DNA of 64,000 nucleotides from Hydractinia symbiolongicarpus (taxonomy: Eukaryota > Cnidaria > Hydrozoa > Anthoathecata > Hydractiniidae), in assembly GCF_029227915.1 (NCBI RefSeq), contig NC_079878.1, positions 7,688,001-7,752,000 on the forward strand. The letters are read 5' to 3'. The notes beneath the pieces were generated by a model, which did not search any database, had not been told where the DNA came from, and saw only the letters and a program-made list of their open reading frames with translations. Shown piece after piece: positions 1-12,300 of the stretch (its first letter is position 1; each line of letters starts with the position of its first letter). Both the position numbers and the translations under genes were made by a program.

Positions 1-182
1 AAATTTTTTAAACTAAAAAAACGAACACCGCTGCCATCTTTAATGTAATGGAAATTAAGCACATTTAGCGCCGATGTTTAAACACTGGGAGCTGCTGTTG
101 CCAAGAATTTTTCAATGGTAATAAACATTGTTACGTTACTGTATTTCAATTTTAAAAATACCTTCTTTACAGGAATAAAACA

Positions 183-1600
183 ATGCAAAGCAAAAACGTA
201 AAATATTTTTTCATCTTGATATTATCAACACCTTCTTTCATGTTATTGATAATATATTTGAATTCGCCTTTTCAACAAAGGCCGAAAACGACGAAAAAAG
301 ATACTGAAACAAAAAAGAAACTAATTCTGTTGTACACAAAGTACCTTCAAATAAGGATATTCAGATACAATATTAAATTTTTTAGCGCAGTATAATATTC
401 TGGTTGGATTTTATTTAGATTTGAAGAAAATAATTATTTTGAAAACGAGGCTATTCTTAGAAAGCTCGGCTATATGTAGGATATGACCGTAGTTTTCAGC
501 ACGGAACTGAGCCACTTAACGAACAGAAATATTAATGAATTTAGGTAATTAGTTCTACCTGTTGCTAAGGAACTTAGGGAAAAGAATCATTTTTAGTATC
601 GACCTTTTTGATTGAGTTTGGCATAAAAAGGAAATTCAGGAAAGGTCTATTATACAACTGCTTGTAGATGTGATTTTACCCGGTGTGAATATACCTTTAA
701 CGAAAGCCGACTTGCAGTAAGCGATGCTGTTATTTTTCAAGCAGAAAGGATGTCCTTTTACATTAATTTGGATTTTTTAAATATTATAAGGACAAAATTA
801 CACAAAAATCAAATGTGGATATATTTTGCAGTTAACCACTTAGGTGATGTAAAAGCTGGTAGAAGTCTCCATACTCAAGACAAATACTTCATTTGGTCTA
901 TATCTTATCGACTTAATTCAGATATACGCAGACACTTCGCAGAGATTAAAAAATTGACGAAACAAAAAACTCTAACCAACACTAATTTTGCTAAAAACAA
1001 ATCAAAACAAAACAGGTTGCTTGGATTGTAAACAAATGTGGCAGTCTGAGAGACGACTTAGCTATGAAATTAGGTAATATGGAATCACCATAAATATTTA
1101 CGGTAGATGCCGGGAAAAAAATAGCAACACTAATTTCTTAAGGTGCCGTAGTGCCACTTGCGAAAAAGAATTAAAGAAGTACAAGCTTTTTTGTTGCAGA
1201 GGAGAGACTGTGTAAAGATTTTATTACTGGGGAATATTAGCAAAAGCCATTTAATGGCAACGCGATTCCTATTGCGTTGGACGGTGTAGATTACAACATT
1301 TCAAAATTAGCAATACCAGGTTTTTTTCTTGATGCTTTGAAGTTCAAAACGCCAAAAGCATTAGCTGATCACATTAAAGAGCTCGAAAGACGACAAAAGG
1401 TATAACGAATATTTCAAATGGAAGTCTCACTATGAAAGAATTGAAGAAAAACAGGATGTTCAAAATTTACGTGTGAATTGTGTCCTAAACTTCACGAATG
1501 TTCAAGCTTTAAAGGATCAGATAAACACGCAACAATGCAACAAGACAGAAAGTGTATTTTTTAAATGGATAAAAACCTAATGCTGATTTACCATGGCGTT
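183..1600 (+). pseudogene. Decayed alpha-1,3-fucosyltransferase (glycosyltransferase family 10) pseudogene
   Basis: GT10 enzymes are Golgi type II membrane proteins that move fucose from GDP-fucose onto N-acetylglucosamine or glucose of glycans. Pieces of the family appear in the right order but in different frames. At 183-395 there is a short cytoplasmic tail and a hydrophobic anchor (YFFILILSTPSFMLLIIYL). Near 660-755 comes CEYTFNESRLAVSDAVIF. At 870-930 FIWSISYRLNSDI matches the family's donor-site region. At 1018-1075 VAWIVNKCGSLRDDL corresponds to the family VAW-VSNC block. At 1195-1380 CKDFITGEY, then IPIALDGVDY, KLAIPGFFLDAL and FKTPKALADHIKEL match the C-terminal catalytic part. Several stops interrupt it, including TAG at the expected Trp after CKDFITGEY, and at least two frameshifts. 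No introns are visible, so it could be a dead single-exon gene or retrocopy. The family call is firm; the exact paralogue is not known. Confidence 0.75.
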
Positions 1601-1960
1601 AATTAAATTACCTGTAAAAGCGCTTTTAAGGAGGGATTTTCACTAAACGAATTGGACGACGAAATCGCCTGCGAAATGTCTCTGAGCATGCGCAGTTTTC
1701 GTTTTGATTTTGCTTCAAAAAATTCGCTTGGCTGTAAAGTAGAGACAATTTCTATTTTTTGGAGCGAAATATTTCGTTGTAAACTTTTAGTTAATCAGTA
1801 CACAAAATTCAGTGTTTATTCTTAACAAAACTTATTACTGGAAAGAATTTCAAATCTTTACAGCCCAAAAGAGTGCTTGCATTCAGTATTATAAATTCGC
1901 CACATTGTATCATATGAAAATCGAAAGATAATTTGCAGCTAATTCACCGCGGGAATTAGT
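1601..1960. other. Intergenic, no gene seen
   Basis: AT-rich DNA between the fucosyltransferase pseudogene and the pogo element. I see no conserved frame or clear repeat here. Confidence 0.5.
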
Positions 1961-1962
1961 TA

Positions 1963-4076
1963 CAGTCGACGCTCGTTATCTCGAACTCCCAAGGGACCGA
2001 AAGAAAAGTTCGAGATAGCGAGCGTTCGAGATAGCGGAGGTTCGACATAACGAGCGTATTTCATGAAAAGTTTGAGATAACGAGTTTTTCGAAATTTTTT
2101 GAAATTTTCAGAAAAGGGCAAGGGTCAGTAGTTCGGTCATAAGTATCTGTGGGCAAGCTTTTAAAATTAAAATTCACCTGAATTAAGGGTACTTGAAGGA
2201 ACTGTTTGGTCAAGAAAGGGAAATGGATAATAAAGAAAACAGCATTTTGCGTACATGTATACTTATTGTTGATTACAATTACATACATTATTTTTGATCG
2301 AAAAAGCTCAAAATATTAGTTTGCTTCTTGTTTTTCATTTCACTTTTAAGAAACAAATCTTCAAAGCGAAGCAGGAGGCGTTGCATGTCATTTCCATCAT
2401 CAGTGAATAGACAAGCATTTTGTAAAGTCTCCACTGCAGTGTTTATTTCTGATTTTGTTGGCTTGCTCACTGGCTCATCAAACACCTCGATGACATCGGC
2501 ATTTTCATCATGCTCCTCGTCATTCTCATCTGTACTTGGCCGTACCGACTCAAGGATTTCTTCATCAGTCACGGGATTTTCAATTGTGGTCAAATCTTGG
2601 TCAATATCGACAACATCACGGGCCGAGAGATCAGCAAGAATAATGGTATCGTCAATGGCACGCAGTTGTGTGAGATCTTTCTCCAGTTGTTTAAATGGAT
2701 CATCAATATCATCAGTTGCATTCTGTTGAGCTTTCTTGGAAATCTTTGATTTCTTGAAGCAGTTTACGATGGTTTCTTTCTTCACTTTGCCCCACGACGA
2801 AACAAGTATTTGAAGAGCACGCAGAATTGAAACTTTTGAAAGATCTTTGTCTTTTTCTAGGTTTTGAATCATCATGTTGACCAATTTTTGGCGATAAAGA
2901 GACTTAAGACATCTTATGACACCTTGGTCCATCGGTTGTGACACAGAAGTTGTATTTGGAGGTAAGAAAATCAATTTAATGTTGGACAGTCCACCGACAT
3001 CAGGGTGAGCGGGACAATTATCGATGATCAAGACTATCTTTCGACCTTCTTTTAGAAACATTGCATTGATTTCTCGCACCCACTCTTCAAAAAGAGAGCT
3101 GTCCATCCAACTCTTCTTCTGCGCTCTGTACCTGCAGGGTAGGGTTGTTACATTTTTGAAGCACCTTGGTTTCCTCGATTTACCAATCACAAACATTGGT
3201 AGTTTATCTCCGACAGCATTGGCAGCTGCAAGCCCGGTAATTCGGACTTTGCTATTTTTACCCCCAGAGCATTTTTCGTATTTGTAGTGATACGTTTTAT
3301 TTGGCAAGCATTGGTAGAAGAGACCGAATTCGTCGGCATTGTAAATATCTTCTAGTTTGTAGTTAGTTAATAATGTTGGTAAAGTGGTTTCAAACCAAGA
3401 TGCTATCATATCAGGTTGAACAGAATTGCTTTCACCAACGACCGTCTTGAACGTTACATTGTGCCTGAAATAGAAAATAAAACAAATACCGACTTGTATA
3501 AAAGATTTATTGTTAACCTGTTCGTGCATTTTTTCGAATACGAATGTTCGAATTTCAATTCGAATGTTTTTAAAAATTCTTGTGTGAAGTTTTTCCTTAT
3601 TGGCTAGCCAAGTTGATATCGTGTTTTTAGGCACCCCGTACTTTTTAGCGATATCTTTATTTGGAATACCTTTTTCCAATTCTTTTAATGCTTGGCATTT
3701 TTCTGCCAAAGTTTTTACAACGAGCTTTCTTTTCGGTGGCATTCTGACAAAGGAAATCACAAAAAAAACATTGCAAAATCTACCTGTTTTACAATGGAAT
3801 GTCTTCTTTTTATTGCAACATTTTGTGACTTTAAAACAAGCAGTGCAAGGTCTTCTTTTTTCAAAATTCCTCTTTAAGAGTTCGAGATAACGAGCGTAAA
3901 TCAGTCCAAGGGACTGAGAAAAAAGTTTGAGATAGTGAAAGTTTGAGATAACGGAGGTTCGAGATACCGAAGATTTTTTTGCCTACTATTGCTTACAGAA
4001 CTCAAGGGACCGAAGAAAAAGTTCGAGATAGAGAAAGTTCGAGATAACGGAGGTTCGAGATAATGAGCGTCGACTG
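1963..4076 (-). mobile_element. pogo/Tigger-type DNA transposon with TIRs and TA target duplication
   Basis: The ends are near-perfect inverted repeats: CAGTCGACGCTCGTTATCTC at 1963 and its complement ending at 4076 with one mismatch. They are flanked by TA at 1961-1962 and 4077-4078, the duplication expected for Tc1/mariner-pogo elements. Both subterminal regions (about 1963-2095 and 3875-4076) carry several copies of a TTCGAGATAACG-type motif in alternating contexts, together with AAGGGACCGA. These may be transposase-binding iterons. The single long minus-strand frame at 2288-3742 encodes the transposase. The copy is about 2.1 kb, close to a full-length pogo element, with little terminal decay, so it looks relatively young. 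Confidence 0.85.
2288..3742 (-). CDS. pogo/Tigger transposase (DDE_1 family), internal part altered
   Basis: Nuclear transposase that would bind the element's inverted repeats and catalyse cut-and-paste. The likely start is the Met of MPPKRKLVVKTLAEK, six residues inside the longest frame. Residues 1-50 form a CENP-B/Psq-type helix-turn-helix (IPNKDIAKKYGVPKNTISTW). From about residue 100 onward the DDE_1 domain is seen: VVGESNSV, then YNADEFGLFY with the first Asp, VLIIDNCPAHP with the second Asp, and SQPMDQGVIRCLK with the third acidic residue. The C terminus is acidic and ends in a KKKQTNILSFF tail. About 40 unrelated AT-rich residues (RIFKNIRIEIRTFVFEK onward) sit where the second CENP-B DNA-binding domain is expected, just before RHNVTFKTVVGES. 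This suggests an internal deletion that kept frame, or an intron read through. DNA binding is probably impaired while the catalytic triad remains. Confidence 0.8.
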   Translation of the reverse strand: MPPKRKLVVKTLAEKCQALKELEKGIPNKDIAKKYGVPKNTISTWLANKEKLHTRIFKNIRIEIRTFVFEKMHEQVNNKSFIQVGICFIFYFRHNVTFKTVVGESNSVQPDMIASWFETTLPTLLTNYKLEDIYNADEFGLFYQCLPNKTYHYKYEKCSGGKNSKVRITGLAAANAVGDKLPMFVIGKSRKPRCFKNVTTLPCRYRAQKKSWMDSSLFEEWVREINAMFLKEGRKIVLIIDNCPAHPDVGGLSNIKLIFLPPNTTSVSQPMDQGVIRCLKSLYRQKLVNMMIQNLEKDKDLSKVSILRALQILVSSWGKVKKETIVNCFKKSKISKKAQQNATDDIDDPFKQLEKDLTQLRAIDDTIILADLSARDVVDIDQDLTTIENPVTDEEILESVRPSTDENDEEHDENADVIEVFDEPVSKPTKSEINTAVETLQNACLFTDDGNDMQRLLLRFEDLFLKSEMKNKKQTNILSFFDQK

Positions 4077-4078
4077 TA

Positions 4079-4996
4079 TTCACAATTGGCTTCGTGTCTC
4101 TTGTAAATTTAATCTATTCAATAAGGCAACATATATCTATTTTACGTCAAGAGTCAATAAAAACTAAAATAATTATTTATTTATTTAGTCTTTTGATATC
4201 GTTTTATCGAGTAAGAAGTTCAATTATCGAAAGAAATTAACCTCAGGTGGATTACAAATGGGTCAAGTTAACGAATTAAAATAGATTAGATATATTTCGC
4301 CTGTAAAAAAAGTTACATGTACGCTAGATGTTTACAATAAAATGGCAGAAGCAAGTAAAAGGCAGTCTTATTGCCAAGCTACAAACTCTCACATACAAAC
4401 ACCAATCTTTTGCTTTGCACTAAAAATATTTGCTTACTTTAATATTACTGCTCATATTTTTTAAGCCTTTACCATTTGGCATCGGGGAGGGACATTTTAA
4501 TTGGTTAATTTAAGAAGTGAAGAGCGGCTAAGTATGAAATAATCCGGGAGGTTCGACTTGTTATGACTGGACTCGTGTAAACATGTTTTGTTAACGGGCA
4601 AAGATTAATGGAGTAGGCACCTTATAGTTTGTCAAATTAGTTTATCAAACACTTTCGACTGACTTTGCTTGTTATTACGGCTATTTTACGGGATTATCCA
4701 TTTTCAGTGTAAGGACATTATCCTTATACGATAGAGTACGTAACAACATCCGCCCCGATGATGGATCAGTTTAATTCCTGAGGACTAGTTGCTTGTTTCG
4801 AAAGAAAATTAATCATGGTACCCAACGATATAAGACATGAACCATCTATGTCTGACCATCAATTTTGGATAGAATTTTGGACTCTCACTCTAAAGGTTAA
4901 TGGCGAATCTGGATAATTGAAGATGTTATCTTAATCATACAGGCGTGATTTTTGGTTAAGGATTAAGGTCCAGGAACTAAAAGCTGTTACCCAAAT
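4079..4996. other. Intergenic, no gene seen
   Basis: AT-rich DNA between the pogo element and the 3' tail of the LINE. No conserved coding potential or structured repeat was recognised. Confidence 0.5.
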
Positions 4997-5272
4997 GTAT
5001 TTATTTATTTATTTTATTTATTTAATATTTATACAGGATAAAACATTTCAGATAAAATATCTGCTTTACAAATGTGTCCTGTTTAAAAAAATAGCTAAAA
5101 AATAGTTAATATTTGATTAAAATCTAAATAAAAACGATATGGGAAAAAATAGAAGAAAATGTGAAACAAAAGGCAGAGAAAATGTTTGAGTGTGGACACA
5201 AACTTAGAGTAAAGACGCTACTCAAATGGGACACATCTAGAAAACAAAGAAACAAAATTTCATAACATACAC

Positions 5273-6775
5273 CTAAATATAGTATTGCTTCAATTTCTTT
5301 TTAAAAGTTACATAACATTTTTCTTTTCTAATATCTAATGGCAACTTGTTGTATGTATCAGCACCCATGCAATAAAAACCACTTTTTGCAATTTCTAATT
5401 TAACTTTTGTCAAGCGTAATGATAACTGCTTATTCCGTGAAACCCTTTTGTGATTCAATAACTCGAAATAACTGTTGAAGCTGCTGCACCTCTCTCCGTC
5501 AATACATTTACGAACTACGCAACACACGTTTCTTATTATCATACTTCTGATTAATGTAACGTTTGCATTTTTCGTGATATTTCTCGCTCTGTTGTCCAGA
5601 GACACAAGCCTTTTCTGTTGTGTATTTGTAAATTTAAGGTTGATGATACTGATAAACGTGATAAGAGGTAGTATCATCATGTTGTAAATAATAATAGCAT
5701 TGTTGTCATCAATTTGCGATCTCAATGCTGATAGGAGACGAAACCTTGTTGAAGCTTTCTTCTAGACTGTGTCAAAATTTACCTGCATAGATAGTTTTGA
5801 ATTCGGAGTCGAACCCAAATATTTATACTGGCTTGTCGTGTTGACTTCCACAAAATTGTAAAATAGCTTGAGCTTGTGGGATACTGAATTCAACTTTTTC
5901 CCAGTTCCGAATAACATTGCTACCGTTTTTCCTCTTTTTAAATTAATCACAAGATCATTATCGATCAGGTACTGTTCGATATTTTTTAATTCTGAGTTCA
6001 AAATATATTCGGTATAATTCACTTTGCTTCCAGCAATATCACTGTGTCGTCATCGAATTGGATAGCACGTGCTCTAATTAGCGAGGTCTCAAAATCATTG
6101 AATTAAAAATAAAAGCGGTCCTAAAATAGATCCCTGAGGGACTCCGCATTTTACATTCTCAGTGTTAGATCTGATGTTGTTAATAACCACCTGTTGTGTA
6201 CTGTTGAATAGGTAGTGGGTAAATCATTCTAACTCTTTGCCACAAATACCATATGCGCAAAGCTTTTCAAGAAAGATGCTATGTGAAACAGTGTCAAAAG
6301 CTTTCGACAAATCAATGAAGATTGCACCAACTAAATTTCCTTTATCAAGCTCTTTTCTGATGTTATCAGTAAATAACGTTGCAGCTATGTCCGTGGAGCT
6401 ACGTCTGCTGTAACCAAATTGATACCAATATAATAAATTATTATCTTCTAGATTGCTGATAAGTTGGCTATGAACTGCTTTCTCAAGTATTTTTGATAGG
6501 CTTGACAATATAGATATTGGTCGGTAGTTATTTGGTTCAGATGGTGATCCTGATTTAAAGATGGGAGTGATTAGTGCGTGTTTCCAATCTGATGGTACTT
6601 CTGAGTTGTCTAATGATAAGTTGATTAAATAACACAGTGGTTCAGCAATCGCAGATGCACAGTCCTTCAATAAAGCTGGTGGAAGATTATCCGAACCAGT
6701 TGACTTTTGACGCTTAAGCTTTTTAAGTTCTTTCCCAACAAATATGCGTGATACATTGTTAAATTTAAATTTCAT
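5273..6775 (-). pseudogene. LINE reverse transcriptase and C-terminal region, frameshifted
   Basis: Three frames make up one reverse transcriptase. At 6224-6775 are [46 protein letters not shown] and FIDLSKAFDTVSH (first catalytic Asp). At about 6030-6150, read in another frame, are GVPQGSILGPLLFLI and an AIQFDDDTVIL block that is the F/YxDD active site. At 5762-6022 is the thumb-side INLKRGKTVAML and YKYLGS. The C terminus (5273-5725) contains YFELLNHKRVSR and YNKLPLDIRK, typical of CR1-like LINEs. The frame changes near 6200 and 5750 show it is inactive. Confidence 0.75.
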
Positions 6776-7110
6776 ACATGTTCTTAAAGGTAAATGTTTT
6801 GGTTTGTTCTAGATAAAATCTTTTAGGTAAATAGATTTTAATTTTAACTGATGTGCCACGTTAGAGAAAAATAAACATAATGTATTTACTTTTTCGAATT
6901 TATAGGTAGTTGCAGTTGTATCATTAGTAACTTTCATCGTCGCTTTCCAATCTGCTGCTGCGTTTATCCTACGAGCTTTCTAAGGGCTTTATCTCTATCG
7001 ATCATAAGATATCTGATGTTGTTGTCAATCCAAGGGCAGAATTGACCCTTCACACTTTTCTCGATTATCGGCGCGTGTTTGTTAAATACATTAAGAAGTG
7101 TATTCTCCAG

Positions 7111-7917
7111 TTAAAGCCATGCTTCGTTAACATTTTTCATTTCGTACATACGACTCCAGTCGTGATGTCTAAGCTCCTCGTTCATATTGTCGTTGTTGTA
7201 CTTTCCGTAGTTCCTACTTTTTTCATTTTTCGGCGGTAACCTATCTCTCTTGAATTTACGCACAAAGCCAACCATGTCGTGTTCACTAATAGAAGTTGGT
7301 ATTACGTCATTGACATAAGTACTATCCGTGCAAGATGTTAAAATACAGTCAATTAAAGTTTTTGATGTTTCGGTTACTCTTGTCGCTTTAGTAATAATTT
7401 GTTTTAGTCCATTTAAGTTGAATACTTCCTTAATATCCTTATTATCATTTTCTTTCAACAAATCAACGTTTATGTCTCCCAAAAGATTCACTTCTTTTGA
7501 CTGAGACATAACAATAGATAACATATCGCTAAGGAATGTTTCAAAATTACGAGGTAGGTATTTCGAACCAGCCGGGAGTCGGTACAATGATCCAACAAGA
7601 AATGACTTAGAGTTTTTTTGAAAGATTTCAATCCAAATACACTGCAAGTCACGATGTTCTAAGTCAGATCTACGTTTCCATTTGATACGGTTGGAAATAT
7701 ACATGCCTATTCCTCCGCAAAGTCCAGTTTTCCTGTTCCGGGAGATAAAAGCATACCCCGGAATATGATAAAGGTTAGGATTCTCTGTGTACGCTTTCGT
7801 GTTTATATGCGTCTCGAATAAAGTTAATATGTTAATGTTTTTATGTTCGTTTAACAAAACTTTACCATGGTTTATATTCGCCAATAGTCCTCGAACATTC
7901 TGATGAAATATTTTCAT
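7111..7917 (-). pseudogene. LINE apurinic/apyrimidinic endonuclease domain (EEP family)
   Basis: A 268-residue open frame beginning MKIFHQNVRGLLANI. Family signatures are IFHQNVRG (metal-binding Asn), LFETHI (catalytic Glu), GGIGMYI, VGSLYRLP, VNLLGDINVDLL (catalytic Asp), LIDCILTS and ISEHDMVGF (catalytic His-containing block). All key positions seem retained. The enzyme would nick target DNA to prime reverse transcription. The frame is lost downstream, between 6776 and 7110, before the reverse transcriptase, so it is a fragment of a dead element. Confidence 0.8.
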
Positions 7918-8030
7918 ACCTCTTTTTCATAACAAATTATACAGTTCTTTCATATATTCAAGTCCAGGCTGAGTCTCAATGTCACAATGTAAACAAAAAC
8001 GTGCCATGATGGTGACAAATCTTTCAAAAT

Positions 8031-9083
8031 AGCTTCTTCTTTTTATCCCTTTTGTATGCTTTACTACCGAGAACAGATAATTAAAGGTTCAATTTGCCCC
8101 GCCGCGATAGAAAATAAAGATGGTATCCTAATTCCCAAATCACGTACATGTAGAAGCATATGCAGACATTTTTTAATTTTAAGTTTGGTTATTGAGGTAA
8201 ATGGCGAGGCAGTTCTAATTTAATCATCATTAACTCGCCCGCCCTCATTCCCCTTCATACGCATACCAAAAAGATTTTCTAATCCCTTGTTACTAAAACA
8301 GCTTTACATCGACCTACCGCTACGATGGCGTAGCAAAATTTTTGGATGACAAAAAATGTATATTGTTACTTTTCAATTCTCTTGATTGAAATAATGAAAC
8401 TCCTCTTCCAATTAGAATCTCCTGTTGTATATCAATTGATAATATAAAAGACGCATGTATTGTACCTAGAAGGATAGAAAAAACAGAAGGAAGCACGGTA
8501 TTGTTTGGACTTTTGAAGAAATTTAAAGCTCGGCCACTCTCTCGATTTTGTTTTCTTCTTTTTTAAAAAATGATTAAAGGTAACTTCTTCCTACCACGCA
8601 GCGCATGCTGTCCGCTGAGGAGACTTACTTAACGTTGACTTATCTCCCCCCCCTAGATTATACAGTTTGTTTTAAACCATGTATAGAAGCCGTTGCTTAA
8701 CACAAACCTCACAAGCTCTCAGAAGGAAAGTTCAAGTTTAAGTTGGGTAAAAGATATACCTTCGTTTCCATTGTCTCTTTGGCTAAAATTGTTGGGAATA
8801 TTATTTTAGAGGGAGGCGTTGGGCATTTGTTAACTAATAACATTTAATATTTTTTAACATAAATTTCATTTATTTAATGTTCGAAATAAAAAAAATATTT
8901 AAGTACCTGGTATACCTGGTATCTTGTTGAAACTGGTTGGTCTCTAATATCAAATATTGGAATTTAATGACCCACAAGGAAAAAGAAATGGAACGTATTG
9001 ACAACCTAAAACGTTTATAAAATAAAAAAGTACAGTACGGTAGGTGAAAAATAAGAGTTTTTTCAACCACCTATATTATTCTT
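8031..9083. other. Intergenic, no gene seen
   Basis: Region between the LINE and the WDR43 promoter area. It contains short C-rich and AT-rich stretches but no coding frame or repeat I can identify. Confidence 0.45.
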
Positions 9084-9137
9084 TGACGGGAGGATCCCGT
9101 CGTGTAAGGCCCCGTCGTGTAAGGCCGCCCGTCAAAA
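9084..9137. repeat. Hairpin-forming repeat upstream of WDR43
   Basis: TTTGACGGG near 9083 pairs with CCCGTCAAA near 9129-9137. Between them the 16-mer CCCGTCGTGTAAGGCC occurs twice in direct order. It lies about 180-230 bp before the WDR43 start codon. It could be a small transposon relic or a regulatory structure; nothing in the sequence decides between them. Confidence 0.45.
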
Positions 9138-9318
9138 TGTCCTAAGCGTGGGGACCCGTGGTAAAAAAAAATTTTTTAATTTTTTTACTGGAAACTAAGT
9201 GGCAATTGTGACTGAGTTAACAAATACGGCAATACAAATTACGTACAGCGCATGCGCTGATTACAGCATGTTGCCGCTGTGGCCGTTCCACACGTGCCCC
9301 TATTGCTGAACTTCGAAA

Positions 9319-12300
9319 ATGGAATCAGGCTTTGGAGATAGCAGATCATCATTTACTGTAAATGGGGATTTTTTTGCGTTATTATCTGTTGATGGTCGAC
9401 TAAGAATTTGGGATACATCATCAGGAAAGCTCGTACAAGAGTTTTCTCCAGCCTTACATGTTGAATCGTCGTGTACCTGCCTTTGTTGGACGCGTGGCAT
9501 TTCTGATAAAAATAAGAAGGTAATTTTGGCGCCAAGCATACCCTTCACAATTCTTTCTATATATTTTGTAGTGTACTGTATTCACGTATATAAATGCTTT
9601 CCCGTGCTCCCTTAGCACCTTTAAGTTTTGTAATGATATAATAAATTCGTAGCTACTAAATAGTTAAAGAAATAACTTTACTATTTCATCACAGTTTTTA
9701 ACAGGTCAATGACCCAACCTAGCCCAAAAGTCTTACAAAGTGGAAAATAAATTAACAACCCTGACTTAGGTCCATAATTAATGCTCTTATTTCTAGGAAC
9801 CGCGAAGAAAAAAACGCAAAGTTGTGAAAACCGAAACCAATGACAGTATTTCACACACACCTTACCCATCACTCTTGCTTGGGACAAAAAGTGGAACATT
9901 GCGTAGTTATGACCCTGTGGCTGGAGACATTGGAGAAAAATTTGTAAGTTCAAAACTATTTTAGCAACATTAACATAAAAAAAGATACTGTTTTCTTAAT
10001 AATTTAAAGGTATTTATGATATTAAGCTAATATTCCAAATACATCTCTTCAAAGTGTCGTTTGGTCATGCCCAAACTCGCGTTGCTATATTATCCAAATT
10101 AAATTTGGCAAAATATGGTAGGTAAACAAAGCTAGCCACAGTCTAAAGTCCTGAATAAGTTAGTAGATTTGATACGATTTTACTTGTAAATACCATGTCA
10201 ATTAATCGCTGTTCATTACGCTCCTGTTCTACCATTTGTACTACCAATTTTGTTTTTATTACACACCTTAATGCACAATGTTGGCGATGCTTAATCTCCT
10301 TGAGAATTAATTGGTTTTCAGCGTTAATTTACCGTTTCTCTGTATTGGCTCGTATTGCGGGCGATAACTAGTTCTCAGTGCATGTTCCACAAAATAAAAT
10401 TCCCTGGGAAGTAGGTACCTTATCGAATCTACCAATCAGATATTTTCTACTCGAAAGGGGGGCGCAAAAGTGAAAGCAAAACACTACGCATGGTAACATG
10501 CTACCAGCCTTTGAAACCAAAAGTTTACCTACCAAAGCTATTTGATCACATATCTATTGATCGATGATTGATATTTTACAGAACGGAATAGCGCGTAATA
10601 TCGACACTGAAGAGGTGTATTTCAGTCCAATATTCTGAGAATTTAGCTACAAAAAAAATTCATAGACCTAAGCATTTGCATTTGCATATCCTCAAGCGTA
10701 AATCCTCAGGTGTTTACCATGACAAGCAATCATATTGTTACAAAAATATCTCTGTTGTGATTGGCTGAGAGCGGATACATAATTACAATGTCTGAAATTA
10801 TAACCACTTGAAATTGTTTTGGGTAGCAAGAAAAAAATGTTTAAAAGAGAATGCTACGAAAACAAAATTTTCAAAACAAAAAACAGCTGTAAGTAAGAGT
10901 TTGTAACGTGCGATTTTCTTGTTTGTAGGTTTTACAACGACTGCTAATAAATATCTATGAAAATCTTCCATGTTTTATAAACTTTTAAAAATTATGTATT
11001 ATTCATGGTAAATTGACTTTTAATGTTTGTTCCGTTGTCTTTGCATTCATTTGTGGGCAATGCACTATTAGCTGTTCGAAGTTTTTTCTGGTTTCATCTT
11101 TCGGTAATCAGATTGTTTTCTGTTTTATTAAAGTTTTTGTACTTCATTTTATTTCAGAAATTTCAAAATAATTTGCCTCGTAATTTAATACTATGAAATC
11201 TAGTACATAGATTTAGAAAAATTCAATAAAAAGTGAATTTCTTTCAACAGAAAAAGGTAGAGAAGAAATCAATAAATTTCTTTACAAATTTATTCTAGAT
11301 AGTTTAACTTTTATTTTAGCCATATATCTTTTCTTGCTATTTCTCCTTTAAAGCAAACATGTCATATGATGTCTACATTTCCTAAAGATAAATGGAGCTC
11401 AAATAATCAGCCAAAGATTGTTTGATTGTTATCATCCATTTTATACATAAAATTTCTCTAGAAACTGGCAAAAAATGCTTAAAAAGTTCAGCCAGTAATG
11501 AGATACAGTGAACTGCAGTCTGTTGCTGAAAAAAAGTAGTTAGAATGATTTAACTACCTGATGACAAATAACTGTTGTCAAAAGATTCTGTCATTTTTTT
11601 GTACAAGAGTATCACAAATTTGAAGCAACGTCCCTGGTACATGCGTGTTATTGTTTGTGTTACCCTTTCACTCTAGGATGATGGTCATGTGAAATCAGTA
11701 AATAATGTGCTATATCACAAAGATGCAGATACATTGTATTCGTGCTCTGATGATAAATATATTATAGAGTGGTCATATGACAGTCATGAAGCAATAAGGT
11801 ATGACTTGCTGTTTTTGTTTTTTGTTTTTTAATTAGTCCTTCCAATATAATGCAAGACACTTTAGATGTCCTTTTTTGCAAATTTAAAGGGCATATCATT
11901 CGCATCATACAATTAAACTTAGTGCTAAAATGTGATAAAGAAGGGTATTTGCTAATATCCTTATATAATTTTATTTTACATTTGACATCTAGCAAATGGA
12001 AAGCAGACAAGGTGTCAGTTAAAAGAATTTGTTTGGGACCAAGTGGCACAACTTTGTTATCTGCTGGACAGTCAATAAAATTGTGGAACCTAGAAACCAA
12101 AGAGTTACTACAGGTTCGCTACTTTACAGATGCTATATGTTAATTTTTATGAATAACTATCGTGAAACAATTTAAGGGAAAAATAAGAATAACTTTTATG
12201 TAGAAAAGCCCTAACACTTTTAAAATGCTGCATACAATGACTTCCATAGGTGCCCTGTTCTTAAATCCATTATTAGTGCTTCCATGACTAAAACAAGCAA

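Larger units (their letters stand above)
4997..8030 (-). mobile_element. Degenerate non-LTR retrotransposon (CR1/L2/Jockey-like LINE)
   Basis: On the minus strand the parts occur in the order of a LINE second reading frame. An upstream CDIETQPGLEY stretch resembles the SGDIETNPGP motif found before the endonuclease in many CR1-like elements. It is followed by an apurinic-endonuclease domain (7111-7917), reverse transcriptase (about 6030-6775) and a C-terminal region (5273-6022). The 3' end is marked by a (TTTA)n-type microsatellite at 4997-5030. Frame breaks separate the domains, so the copy is inactive. The next intact sequence beyond 8030 shows no further LINE similarity, suggesting 5' truncation. 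Confidence 0.8.

Noticed and set aside
2328-2729. Plus-strand frames across 2.3-3.9 kb
   Set aside because: Antisense shadows of the pogo transposase.
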